In this document: piece by piece, positions 8,671 through 16,368 of the stretch | How positions within the stretch are numbered: the stretch's first letter is position 1 | Layout: each line of letters starts with the position of its first letter | Translations under genes and position numbers: made by a program | Source of the DNA: an uncultured Thalassolituus sp. | Lineage (GTDB): Bacteria; Pseudomonadota; Gammaproteobacteria; Pseudomonadales; Oceanobacteraceae | Direction of reading: 5' to 3' | Assembly: GCA_913054055.1 (NCBI GenBank) | Contig: CAJXIT010000002.1 | Location: forward strand, 1 to 35,161 | Length of the DNA: 35,161 nucleotides | The notes under the pieces: model-generated | What the model was told of the DNA's origin: nothing | The model's database searches: none | The model's input: only the letters and a program-made list of their open reading frames with translations

Positions 8671-8925
8671 ACAAAGCCTATTAAACAGATTGCTATTGCA
8701 ATGTTTAAGGAATTAAAAAGGGAGGGACTCTTTGATTCCATTCAAAGGAAGATTTTTCCATAGTGGCCAGATACTACCAGAAACCATTTAGATTGAAAAT
8801 ATTAGAGACACATACTGATGTGAGCTTGTTTGTAATTTTTAAAATCGCTTATAAAACTTGACTATATTTTGCACGCAAACAACTCACACAGCCCAAAGGA
8901 AGGTATAACAGATGTACACGTAGAT

Positions 8926-9201
8926 TTAGTAGTACTTTTTAAATAACGCTGGCGTAATTCGATACGCACATTCAATTTCTAAACATTCCATATCAATTAG
9001 CAATACTGCCAAAGCCAAAAAATTCTCTTCAGCATAATAAAAAAGGTCCTTTAAACTACCACCCACTTGCTTAATATTTTCTTTTAGCAATCTACCTGCT
9101 ATAGAAAAAAAGAACTGTTCGCCATCTTCATTGGCCACTTCAAAATGAACATCCTGTTCTTGGTTCTCCAGCCACATGCTGGCCATAAACCAATCACTCA
9201 T
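8926..9201 (-). CDS. Small hypothetical protein (91 aa)
   Basis: An acidic 91-residue protein, probably cytoplasmic, with no signal peptide. It begins MSDWFMASMWLENQEQDVHFEVA; the centre is amphipathic (FSIAGRLLKENIKQVGGSL) and the end is ALFKKYY. A weak AAGAG lies upstream of the ATG. It sits 255 bases upstream of the TPS gene on the same strand and could be its leader cistron, but the spacing argues for a separate unit. I do not recognise the family. The size and composition resemble small orphan or immunity-type proteins; that is only an impression. Confidence 0.5.
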   Translation of the reverse strand: MSDWFMASMWLENQEQDVHFEVANEDGEQFFFSIAGRLLKENIKQVGGSLKDLFYYAEENFLALAVLLIDMECLEIECAYRITPALFKKYY

Positions 9202-9254
9202 AATATTTTACTCTTAATTCAGTTACTGCAAAAAATCTTTTATACACGCTTTAT

Positions 9255-9278
9255 GTCGGATAGCGTGCCTTATCCGAC
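9255..9278. other. Inverted repeat GTCGGATA/TATCCGAC
   Basis: Perfect 8-bp arms (9255-9262 and 9271-9278) with an 8-base loop, about 54 bases upstream of the 91-aa gene. It may be an operator or a second hairpin between converging transcription signals; no T-run follows. Confidence 0.5.
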
Positions 9279-9288
9279 TTACAGTCAC

Positions 9289-9322
9289 AAAAAAACCGAA
9301 TCATTTCTGATTCGGCTTTTTT
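9289..9322. terminator. Bidirectional rho-independent terminator
   Basis: Stem CCGAATCA/TGATTCGG (9296-9303 and 9308-9315), loop TTTC, flanked by an A-run on the left and T6 on the right, so it can terminate on either strand. It lies 3' of the acyl-CoA dehydrogenase at 9364-11148. The same core occurs at 11813-11839 behind the paralogous dehydrogenase. Confidence 0.9.
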
Positions 9323-9323
9323 A

Positions 9324-9349
9324 TATCGCTCACAGGGTGAGCTCCTACA
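9324..9349 (-). repeat. REP element (GTAG head, GAGCTCAC/GTGAGC palindrome)
   Basis: On the minus strand the sequence reads TGTAGGAGCTCACCCTGTG followed by AGCGATA: a GTAG tetranucleotide followed by a palindrome with arms GCTCAC/GTGAGC. This is very close in form to the well-known Pseudomonas REP that begins TGTAGGAGC and ends GCGA. It sits between the dehydrogenase stop and its terminator. Related copies are at 15217-15366. Confidence 0.75.
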
Positions 9350-9372
9350 ATTTTAATCAAAGATTAAAATTG
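9348..9372. other. Hairpin over the dehydrogenase stop codon
   Basis: Perfect 11-bp stem CAATTTTAATC/GATTAAAATTG (9348-9358 and 9362-9372) with a 3-base loop. The right arm covers the last codons (Gln-Phe) and TAA stop of the dehydrogenase, and the left arm touches the REP. It may stabilise the mRNA 3' end. Confidence 0.6.
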
Positions 9373-11148
9373 ATCAGCTTCCATGGCGTATAGGCAATCT
9401 GCACCGCCTTTAACGGATTCAGTTAAAGAGATGTATCTTGGCAATAGACGCTGAGTGAAGAAGCGAGCGGTTGCTAGTTTGTTCGCATAGAAAGGCTCTG
9501 AACCTTCTTTTTCAAGTGCTTTTTCAGCCATCATTGCATACATGTATGCAAACGATGTGTAACCAAATACTTGTAGGTATTCAACTGAAGATGCTCCGAT
9601 TTCGTTAGCGTTACCCTGTGCTTTTTCTACAACCCACTCTGTTAAAGAAGAAAGGTTAGCCAAAGCTGCTTTTAATGGCGTGATGAATTCAGCCATTTTA
9701 GGGTTGCCTTCTTGCGACGCAACAAATTCGTTGATCTCATCAGCGTAAACTTTGAAGAATGCGCCACCGTTAGCAACAATTTTACGACCAATCAAATCAA
9801 GAGACTGAATGCCGTTTGTGCCTTCGTAAATTTGAGTAATACGAATATCACGTACGTGTTGCTCTTGGCCCCACTCACGAATGAATCCGTGACCACCAAA
9901 TACTTGCTGACCAGCAACCGTTGATTCTAATGCTAGATCCGTTAAGAAAGACTTAACCACTGGCGTTAGCAATGAAATCATGGCTTCAGCTTTCTTTTTA
10001 GTCTCTTCGTCATCAGAGAATTTAGAAAGGTCTAACCATTTAGATGCGTATGTAGAGAACGCACGAGAACCTTCAGTGTTGGCACGCATGGTTAAAAGCA
10101 TACGGCGAACGTCAGGGTGTACAATGATCGGGTCAGCTGATTTCTCAGGTGCCACTTTACCCGTTGGTGCACGAGACTGTAGACGATCGTTGGCGTATAA
10201 CACAGCATTTTGATAAGAGTTTTCAGCAATACCCAAACCTTGAATACCTACTGCAACACGCTCGTAGTTCATCATGGTGAACATGGCTGCAAGGCCTTTA
10301 TTTTCTTCACCAATCAACCAGCCTTTCGCGCTGTCAAAGTTCATGACACAAGTAGCAGACGCTTTGATACCCATTTTGTGTTCAATAGAACCACAGCTTA
10401 ATGTGTTTTCTTCACCTAAAGAACCGTCGTCGTTAACCATCACTTTAGGTACTAAGAATAAAGAAATGCCTTTAGGACCCGCTGGTGCATCCGGCAGTTT
10501 TGCAAGTACAAGGTGGATGATGTTCTCCGCCATGTCGTGCTCGCCCCAAGTAATGAATATCTTGGTTCCAGAAATGGCAAAAGAACCGTCTGCATTTGGT
10601 TCCGCTTTAGTACGGATAATACCTAAGTCAGTACCGGCATGTGGCTCGGTCAAATCCATTGCACCAGACCATACGCCTGAGTACATGTTTGGAAGGTATT
10701 TTTCTTTAAGCTCTTGGCTACCGTGTGCGTTTAGAGACAAACATGCACCGGCTGTTAGCATTGGCGCTAGACCAAACGATACACAAGAACCTTGGATCAT
10801 TTCTTCAACTTGGCCAACCAGCATTTTAGGCATGCCCATTCCGCCAAACTCAGGGTTACCACCTAGGCCACCCCAACCGCCTTCGCTATAAGTAGCGTAA
10901 GCTTCTTTAAAGCCATCTGGCGCCGTTACTTTTCCGTCGTTCCACTGAGAGCTTTGCTCATCACCGGTACGGTTTAAAGGCGCAATCACACCTGTGGCGA
11001 TTTTACCCGCTTCTTCTAAGATTGCGTCAGCTGTATCTGGATCTACAACCTCAGCAAGACGAGCATTATCAGCCCACATTTTAGGTGCATCAAAAACTTC
11101 ATTTAACAAGAAGCGCACATCGCGCAAAGGAGCGTTATATTCAGGCAT
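9364..11148 (-). CDS. Acyl-CoA dehydrogenase, ~600-aa FadE type
   Basis: FAD-dependent dehydrogenation of acyl-CoA to trans-2-enoyl-CoA, the first step of beta-oxidation, in the cytoplasm. The 594 residues carry the family order: N-terminal helical domain; TEPHAGTDLG (~167-176) and GTKIFITWGEHD for FAD and substrate binding; FGGHGF at 417-422; and IYEGTNGIQ with the catalytic base Glu442 in the usual YEGT position. An extra ~140-residue C-terminal domain marks the long form, as in Pseudomonas FadE1/FadE2 (PA0506/PA0508) and the DmdC-type methylmercaptopropionyl-CoA dehydrogenases. Sequence alone does not decide chain length or a DMSP role. It is paralogous to 11893-13698. The ATG start MPEYNAPLRD matches its paralogue (MPEYKAPLRE). 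Confidence 0.93.
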   Translation of the reverse strand: MPEYNAPLRDVRFLLNEVFDAPKMWADNARLAEVVDPDTADAILEEAGKIATGVIAPLNRTGDEQSSQWNDGKVTAPDGFKEAYATYSEGGWGGLGGNPEFGGMGMPKMLVGQVEEMIQGSCVSFGLAPMLTAGACLSLNAHGSQELKEKYLPNMYSGVWSGAMDLTEPHAGTDLGIIRTKAEPNADGSFAISGTKIFITWGEHDMAENIIHLVLAKLPDAPAGPKGISLFLVPKVMVNDDGSLGEENTLSCGSIEHKMGIKASATCVMNFDSAKGWLIGEENKGLAAMFTMMNYERVAVGIQGLGIAENSYQNAVLYANDRLQSRAPTGKVAPEKSADPIIVHPDVRRMLLTMRANTEGSRAFSTYASKWLDLSKFSDDEETKKKAEAMISLLTPVVKSFLTDLALESTVAGQQVFGGHGFIREWGQEQHVRDIRITQIYEGTNGIQSLDLIGRKIVANGGAFFKVYADEINEFVASQEGNPKMAEFITPLKAALANLSSLTEWVVEKAQGNANEIGASSVEYLQVFGYTSFAYMYAMMAEKALEKEGSEPFYANKLATARFFTQRLLPRYISLTESVKGGADCLYAMEADQF

Positions 11149-11570
11149 TATTAATCCTCTTTAATTCCTAAATGACCGCCACCACACAACTTTGGAGGTG
11201 GTCAGCAGTCAAACCCTGTAATAATCGGTGGCATATTCTACACCAAGCAAGCAAAAATCACCCGTTTTTGGACGAATAAATCATGAATGCGGTGTAAATA
11301 TTCACCCTGAAGAGCCTTTCAATGATCCACCTGGATCAATAGTGCACCGTTATGGATCTTGATTGTCTCACTAATGTGCAAGTTAAGCGGAACCTCGCTA
11401 CCTACCCTCAACATACTCCCAGCTTCAGAGTCACAAGCTTTAAACGACATCATTCACCTATATCAACCATATTCCAGGCTGACTGATACTAAGTCCGCTT
11501 ATTCCCTTAATAATTGAACCATTTAACACACAACCAACGTATGTAAATAAAACACACACAAGGGCGTCAC
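11149..11570. other. Divergent intergenic region with a 16-bp palindrome
   Basis: 422 bases between the dehydrogenase start (minus) and the DUF6435-like gene (plus), so it should hold both promoters. A perfect palindrome TGATCCACCTGGATCA lies at 11323-11338 and could be a regulator site. A direct CAAAAA-N7-TTTTTG symmetry lies near 11251-11269. I see no tRNA, no further ORF and no clear PsrA-type box. Confidence 0.45.
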
Positions 11571-11744
11571 ATGTTTTCATTTTTAAAACCGAATCCAGAA
11601 AAAAAACTTAAAAAGCAGTATGCAGAGACATTAGAAAAAGCCATGCAGGCTCAAAGATCAGGAAACATCCGACTGTACTCCCAGCTCAGTACCGATGCAG
11701 ACGCTATTTACAAAGAAATTCAGCTATTAGGCGTTAGACAATAG
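11571..11744 (+). CDS. Small DUF6435-like protein (57 aa)
   Basis: ATG at 11571, TAG at 11742-11744, 57 codons, with a Shine-Dalgarno AAGGG 7 bases upstream. The protein starts MFSFLKPNPEKKLKKQYAET, continues with LEKAMQAQRSGNIRLYSQLS, and ends with DAIYKEIQLLGVRQ. This is the pattern of the DUF6435 / Lacal_2735 family of short, charged helical proteins (MFxxFKxDPxKKLxKxYxxLLExAMxxQRxGDIxxYxxL). The function of that family is unknown. It is encoded between, and opposite to, the two acyl-CoA dehydrogenase genes. Confidence 0.85.
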   Translation: MFSFLKPNPEKKLKKQYAETLEKAMQAQRSGNIRLYSQLSTDADAIYKEIQLLGVRQ

Positions 11745-11806
11745 GGTGCGCTTAAAATGATTAGCGTCGCAAAGGTTAATCATAATAAACATTTTCCTTT
11801 AAACAC

Positions 11807-11839
11807 AAAAAAGCCGAATCATTTCTGATTCGGCTTTTT
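11807..11839. terminator. Bidirectional rho-independent terminator
   Basis: Stem GCCGAATCA/TGATTCGGC (11813-11821 and 11826-11834), loop TTTC, with A6 on the left and T5 on the right. It serves the dehydrogenase at 11893-13698 (minus) and can also end the DUF6435-like transcript (plus). Its core is identical to the terminator at 9296-9321. Confidence 0.9.
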
Positions 11840-11892
11840 AGATTTAAAAGGAGCAGCATGACGGCTACTCCCTTACCACTCTATGGGCTAGA

Positions 11893-13698
11893 TTAGAACG
11901 CGAAGTGTTCTTCATCTAGGTCCATAAGTGTATCTGAACCAGCAACCATAGTGGCAGCGTGTGCTTTAGTACGAGGCAAGATACGAGAGAAGTAGAAGCG
12001 AGCTGTTGTTAGCTTAGCTTTGTAGAAGTCTTCTTCTGAAGTACCGTTTGCTAGAGCAACTTGAGATGCTTTAGCCATTTTAGCCCATAGGTAAGCCAGT
12101 GTTACGTAACCAGAGTACATTAGGTAGTCAACAGAAGCAGAACCTACTTCGTTACGATCTTTCATTGCAGACATACCAATCTTCATAGTTAGGTCGCCCC
12201 ACTCTTTGTTTAGCTCAGTAAGCTGTGCAACGAAAGGCGCTAGCTCTTCGTTATCCGCTTCTTCTTTACAGAAGTTGTGAACTAATTTAGTGAACTGCTT
12301 AAGAGCTGCACCTTGAGTCATAAGAACTTTACGACCTAGTAAGTCAAGCGCTTGGATACCAGTCGTACCTTCATAAAGCATAGAGATACGAGTATCACGA
12401 ACGATTTGCTCCATGCCCCACTCAGCGATGAAACCGTGACCACCGAATACTTGCACACCGTGGTTAGCAGCTTCAAAACCCACTTCTGTTAAGAACGCTT
12501 TAGCGATTGGTGTTAAGAAACCAAGCATGTCATCAGCGGCTTTTTTCTCTTCTTCAGAAGTGCCGTAATGAACGATGTCGTTTTGTTGAGATGTTAGGTA
12601 TACCAGGGCACGACCACCTTCAGCAAACGCTTTTTGTGTAAGAAGCATCTTACGAACGTCTGGGTGAACAATGATTGGGTCAGCCGCTTTTTCAGGAGCC
12701 GCAGGACCAGTCAATGCACGCATGGCTAAACGGTCTTTCGCGTAGGCTAATGCACCTTGGAAAGAACCTTCAGCAGCCGCAACACCTTGAAGTGCAGTAC
12801 CGATACGCGCTGTGTTCATGAAAGTGAACATGGCGTTTAGACCTTTGTTTTCAGGTCCGATTAGGAAGCCTTTCGCGCCATCGAAGTTCATTACACAAGT
12901 AGAGTTACCGTGGATACCCATTTTGTGTTCGATAGAACCACACTGAACAGCGTTTTTATCGCCAGCTTCACCGTTAGCATCTAAGTTGAACTTAGGTACG
13001 ATGAATAAAGAAATACCTTTAGTACCTTCTGGAGCACCTGGTAGACGTGCTAGAACGATATGAATGATGTTGCCAGACATGTCGTGCTCACCAGCCGAGA
13101 TAAAGATCTTAGTACCAGAGATGGCGTAAGAACCGTCAGCATTTGGCTCAGCTTTTGTTTTAAGAATACCTAGGTCAGAACCACAGTGAGGTTCAGTCAG
13201 ACACATGGTACCTGTCCACTCACCGCTTACTAGTTTAGGCATGTAAGATTCGTTTTGCTCTGGTGTACCCCAACGAGAGATCGTGTTCATCGCACCGTGA
13301 GATAGACCTGGGTACATACCCCAAGACCAGTTAGATGTACCAACCATTTCAGACATAACGATGCCTAATGATTCAGGTAGGCCTTGACCACCCACTTCTT
13401 CTTTGTGAGTCATTGAAGGCCAGCCAGCTTCTACAAACTGCTCGTAAGCCGCTTTAAAGCCAGTAGGCGTCGTAACAGAACCGTCTTCGTGACGAGTACA
13501 ACCTTCTTCATCACCTACTTTGTTAAGTGGCGCAAGAACGTTTTCACAAAATTTAGCACCTTCAGTGATGATCGCATCTACCATATCCGGTGTAGCAACA
13601 TCAGCAAACTGTGGAAGGCTAGCGTAGTGAGCTGGCATATCCAGCAATTCATCTGTTACGAATTTAATTTCACGTAAGGGAGCTTTATATTCTGGCAT
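11893..13698 (-). CDS. Acyl-CoA dehydrogenase, ~600-aa FadE1 type
   Basis: Second long-form acyl-CoA dehydrogenase (601 aa), a beta-oxidation enzyme transferring electrons from acyl-CoA via FAD to ETF. Motifs: LTEPHCGSDLG (~167-177), GTKIFISAGEHD, FGGHGF (418-423) and LYEGTTGIQ with catalytic Glu443. Length and motifs match Pseudomonas FadE1 (PA0506, 601 aa), a known member of the PsrA regulon. Two PsrA-type boxes lie about 150 bases upstream. Its paralogue is 9364-11148; the pair share start region, layout and terminator, which suggests an old duplication. ATG start MPEYKAPLRE. Substrate range (medium/long chain versus methylmercaptopropionyl-CoA) cannot be read from sequence. Confidence 0.93.
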   Translation of the reverse strand: MPEYKAPLREIKFVTDELLDMPAHYASLPQFADVATPDMVDAIITEGAKFCENVLAPLNKVGDEEGCTRHEDGSVTTPTGFKAAYEQFVEAGWPSMTHKEEVGGQGLPESLGIVMSEMVGTSNWSWGMYPGLSHGAMNTISRWGTPEQNESYMPKLVSGEWTGTMCLTEPHCGSDLGILKTKAEPNADGSYAISGTKIFISAGEHDMSGNIIHIVLARLPGAPEGTKGISLFIVPKFNLDANGEAGDKNAVQCGSIEHKMGIHGNSTCVMNFDGAKGFLIGPENKGLNAMFTFMNTARIGTALQGVAAAEGSFQGALAYAKDRLAMRALTGPAAPEKAADPIIVHPDVRKMLLTQKAFAEGGRALVYLTSQQNDIVHYGTSEEEKKAADDMLGFLTPIAKAFLTEVGFEAANHGVQVFGGHGFIAEWGMEQIVRDTRISMLYEGTTGIQALDLLGRKVLMTQGAALKQFTKLVHNFCKEEADNEELAPFVAQLTELNKEWGDLTMKIGMSAMKDRNEVGSASVDYLMYSGYVTLAYLWAKMAKASQVALANGTSEEDFYKAKLTTARFYFSRILPRTKAHAATMVAGSDTLMDLDEEHFAF

Positions 13699-13847
13699 GG
13701 AAACCTCTGATATAGGCCTGGGTTCATTTATAAAAGAACCATTAATAGGGCCGAATAGTTGTTCAATTTAAAACCTAAAAACCTAGGTTCTCTCTCATTT
13801 GTCGGTATTCGCATCCAGTTAACCAACAGGAGCACCGACACAAACTT

Positions 13848-13874
13848 CAAACAAGTGTTTGAAACATACGTTTG
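13848..13874. promoter_or_regulatory. Two abutting PsrA-type operator boxes
   Basis: CAAAC-AAGT-GTTTG (13848-13861) and GAAAC-ATAC-GTTTG (13861-13874) both fit the consensus reported for Pseudomonas PsrA, (G/C)AAAC-N2-4-GTTT(G/C), and share one base. PsrA is a TetR-family repressor released by long-chain fatty acids or acyl-CoA, and the FadE1 gene PA0506 is one of its targets. Site position upstream of the FadE1-like gene supports fatty-acid induction. The regulator gene itself is not in the window. Confidence 0.7.
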
Positions 13875-14141
13875 CAAGTGCCGCTTGTCAAGCTTAAACC
13901 TGATCAAAATCGATCAAATAAAGAGCAAGTATAGGTCAGAATTCCCAGCATGAAAGGTTTGTTTTTAAGCAATTTAAAGCCAAACACCTTGATTTATATG
14001 GGCTGTAGAGCAGCGCGCCCGTTAAAGCCCTCCCGGTCATCACCTGGCGTAATTGACCCACACAGAATTATGGCATTAATATGAAATTTTAAGGCTCAGG
14101 CTCACAATAAGCCTTTGATAATTTGAGGGTAAAATAGAGGG

Positions 14142-14171
14142 GCTGGCCAAATAAAGCGCTATTTGGCCAGC
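14142..14171 (-). terminator. Long hairpin downstream of crotonase gene
   Basis: Perfect 12-bp stem GCTGGCCAAATA/TATTTGGCCAGC (14142-14153 and 14160-14171) with loop AAGCGC, 15 bases after the crotonase stop. The minus-strand tail (CCCTCTATTTTACC) is only moderately T-rich, so it is a probable rather than ideal terminator. Confidence 0.65.
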
Positions 14172-14185
14172 TAAGTGGATCTTAC

Positions 14186-15001
14186 TTATCTAAAGCTATT
14201 GCGGTCTTGAAAAGGTTTTGGGGCCTTTCCTTTCGCTAATCCATTTGCCATAGCAGTACGTTGATTTTTGCGGCCCAGAAGACGTAATTGGGTCAGCCGC
14301 TCCCATAACAATGCGCCACGGGTGTCCTTCTTCCATGTTTTCTTAAACAAGTATTTGGTGGCTGCAATGGCATCAGGGCTTTTTTCAGCGATCACCGCTG
14401 CCAAAGCTTCTGCTTCGGCCATTGGGTCGTCACTTACTTTACTGATCAAGCCATACTCAGCCCCTTCTTCCCCGCTGAAGAACCGACCTGTCATGGTCAG
14501 CTCCTGCGCGATATCGACTCGGGTAAGGCGAGACAAGGTCACCATGCCGCTCATATCTGGAATCAAGCCCCATTTCATTTCCAAAATAGACAAGTTCGCA
14601 TCGGGCGTCGCTATGCGGTAATCACAACATAAAATGATTTGCATGCCGCCACCAAAACAATTGCCATGCACCGCCGCAATCACCGGCACAGGGAGGTCAC
14701 GCCAAATATGCGCCACACGCTGAAACATGTTGTCTTTTCCCCAAGGTAGCTTGGCAAAAAACTTAGGGATCATGGTAGGGGTTTTAGATACCGCGCCAAA
14801 GTCTAACCCTGCACAAAATGACGGGCCTTCACCGGACATAATCACGGCGCGTATAGAGCGGTCTTTACGGATTTTTTTTGCAGTGGCTACCAATTCAAGA
14901 AACATTTGTTGGTCTAAGCCATTATGCTTTTCTGGTCGGTTTAAGCTGACGTAAGCAATTTTATTTTTTACTTCTAATAAGACACGTGAAGAGTCAGTCA
15001 T
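14186..15001 (-). CDS. Enoyl-CoA hydratase/isomerase (crotonase) family protein
   Basis: A 271-residue crotonase-fold enzyme acting on CoA thioesters. The oxyanion-hole motifs are SFCAGLDF (61-68) and GNCFGGGM (113-120). At the active site Glu141 and Asp149 (EMKWGLIPD) have the same 8-residue spacing as Glu196/Asp204 of delta3,5-delta2,4-dienoyl-CoA isomerase (ECH1), while the hydratase second glutamate is also present as Glu167 (QELTMTG). The ECH1 Asp176 position is Gln121. It could therefore be a hydratase, an isomerase for unsaturated fatty acids, or another crotonase; a double-bond isomerase is plausible. It lies beside beta-oxidation genes but has its own hairpin and a gap on each side. 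ATG start MTDSSRVLLE. Confidence 0.88.
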   Translation of the reverse strand: MTDSSRVLLEVKNKIAYVSLNRPEKHNGLDQQMFLELVATAKKIRKDRSIRAVIMSGEGPSFCAGLDFGAVSKTPTMIPKFFAKLPWGKDNMFQRVAHIWRDLPVPVIAAVHGNCFGGGMQIILCCDYRIATPDANLSILEMKWGLIPDMSGMVTLSRLTRVDIAQELTMTGRFFSGEEGAEYGLISKVSDDPMAEAEALAAVIAEKSPDAIAATKYLFKKTWKKDTRGALLWERLTQLRLLGRKNQRTAMANGLAKGKAPKPFQDRNSFR

Positions 15002-15216
15002 GGTATTTGTCTTGTTATATTAAGTTAAGAATCAAAGATGCACTGATGATTTCATACTTTAATTTTTCAAGCTAGCGATTAGCATTTATAAAAGCTTACC
15101 GCTTTGTACAAGTTAAATACTGATTAAAACGCCTTGCCTAAACATTTTGGCTTAAGGTGTTAGATGTTAGATGCAGATGTTATGTATTTAAAAATGTATG
15201 GGCTCAGCGTGCCCCT

Positions 15217-15366
15217 TGTGGGTATGCTTGCAAGCGATAAACCTAGCTCAAAACAATACTGTGACAAGGCTAACGGATTCGCGTGCGAGCACGCTCCTAC
15301 ATTTATATTCAAACCCGCTCAGATTTTGATTTACCAAAAAACTGTACGAGCTTGCTTGCAAGCGAA
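15217..15366. repeat. Cluster of three REP elements in alternating orientation (BIME-like)
   Basis: Within the 370-base gap between SDR and crotonase genes (15002-15371) are three GTAG/GTAC-type REPs: plus-oriented TGTGGGTATGCTTGCAAGCG at 15217-15240; minus-oriented at 15278-15301 with perfect stem GCGTGC/GCACGC ending CTCCTACA; plus-oriented TGTACGAGCTTGCTTGCAAG at 15343-15366. The alternation is that of a bacterial interspersed mosaic element, and the last copy ends 6 bases before the SDR stop codon. The sequence form matches Pseudomonas-type REPs. The remainder of the gap (15002-15216) is AT-rich with no gene seen. Confidence 0.75.
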
Positions 15367-15371
15367 ATCCC

Positions 15372-16187
15372 TTATTTCACAAAACGATCTGCCAACCCAA
15401 CCAGTTTTTGCATGGTCCAAGCAAAGGCCGTTGGAAAGTACCTTGAGTTAGCATATGAAATTTTGGCAACCAATCCGGGGATAATAATGAATTTATTTTT
15501 CTTGATGCCTTTTACCGTTGCCTTTGCAACATGTTCAGGGCTAAGCAATCCCCCAATATTTTTGATGAAACGTGTTTCGGGTAAAATATGTTCAGCCTCA
15601 TTAGTTACCATGGGTGTATCTACTTCGGGTGGACATAATACGGACACACCCACACCGGATCGATACAATTCTTGGCGCAATGCTCCCGCCATGCCAATAA
15701 CAGCATATTTAGAAGCACTATAAGCACTGTAACCATAAGTAGTCATCAACCCTCCCAATGAACTGACAAAACAAACCTGACCTTTACCTTGCTTGATCAT
15801 ATCCGGTAAAAAGGCTTTTGCCACGGCGCGACTGCCCATGACATTTATGTTCATAATGTCATTAAAGTCTTGATCTGATTGATCCATAAAACGAATGCTT
15901 TGCACAATGCCTGCACTTAAGATCAATAGATCCAACGGGCCTGTTTTTGTTTTAATTTCGGCCACGCACTTTTCTAGTTCGGTCTGGTTTGCCACGTCCA
16001 CACTGTAGGTTAATACCTGCTGGTCTGCGGTGAGACATAAAGGCGCGCACTCAGCCGCCGCTTCGTCTAATCGAGCCTGGTTGCGAGCCATTAAAATCAC
16101 ATTGGCCCCCTGCTTTACATAGGCTTTTGCTAAATCTAATCCGATACCGCTTGAACCGCCTGTTACCAACACATTTTTAAATTTCAT
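15372..16187 (-). CDS. SDR family oxidoreductase, 3-ketodihydrosphingosine-reductase-like
   Basis: A 271-residue classical short-chain dehydrogenase, NAD(P)-dependent. Rossmann motif TGGSSGIG (9-16), NxN (Asn114), Ser142/143 and YxxxK (Tyr156, Lys160, in YSAYSASK). After the catalytic part, CPPEVDTPM and NEAEHILPETRFIKNIGGLLSPEHVA follow the pattern of KDSR/FVT1 reductases (CPPDTDTPG ... E ... P.ET ... PE.VA), and the C-terminus has hydrophobic stretches that could dock to membrane. Bacterial members of this branch are rarely characterised; substrate could be a long-chain ketone or 3-ketoacyl derivative. It is next to lipid-degradation genes. Basic Arg35 after the second strand (LMARNQ) suggests NADPH. 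Confidence 0.85.
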   Translation of the reverse strand: MKFKNVLVTGGSSGIGLDLAKAYVKQGANVILMARNQARLDEAAAECAPLCLTADQQVLTYSVDVANQTELEKCVAEIKTKTGPLDLLILSAGIVQSIRFMDQSDQDFNDIMNINVMGSRAVAKAFLPDMIKQGKGQVCFVSSLGGLMTTYGYSAYSASKYAVIGMAGALRQELYRSGVGVSVLCPPEVDTPMVTNEAEHILPETRFIKNIGGLLSPEHVAKATVKGIKKNKFIIIPGLVAKISYANSRYFPTAFAWTMQKLVGLADRFVK

Positions 16188-16307
16188 AAAACTGACTGCT
16201 ATCTATATTATTTTTGTAAGGCTTAAATATCATCAAGCCAAGCGTAAAGGAATACTAATGCATCTCATATCAAAAAAGATTGTTAAATCAAGACAATGCC
16301 ATAGCAA

Positions 16308-16351
16308 ATTAAGCCCCTATGCATGATGCTTAAAACACATAGGGGCTTAAT
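16308..16351 (-). terminator. Terminator hairpin downstream of amidohydrolase gene
   Basis: Perfect 14-bp stem ATTAAGCCCCTATG/CATAGGGGCTTAAT (16308-16321 and 16338-16351) with a 16-base loop, 17 bases after the amidohydrolase stop. The minus-strand 3' side (TTAATTTGC) is weakly T-rich. Confidence 0.7.
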
Positions 16352-16368
16352 ACGGGTTTAACTAAGTG

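Larger units (their letters stand above)
13699..14185. other. Intergenic region: dehydrogenase promoter side and crotonase terminator
   Basis: 487 bases. It contains AACCTAGGTT (13779-13788), a perfect 10-bp palindrome, the PsrA-type double box (13848-13874), TGATC repeats at ~13900-13916, and the large hairpin at 14142-14171. No credible coding frame was seen; a 64-codon plus-strand frame at 13759-13953 runs through the operator region and has no domain. Confidence 0.5.

Noticed and set aside
10274-10891. 205-codon frame opposite the first acyl-CoA dehydrogenase
   Set aside because: Antisense shadow of a well-conserved gene; long only because of codon bias in the sense strand.
13759-13953. 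64-codon frame over the PsrA boxes
   Set aside because: It spans operator and palindrome sequence and has no recognisable features.
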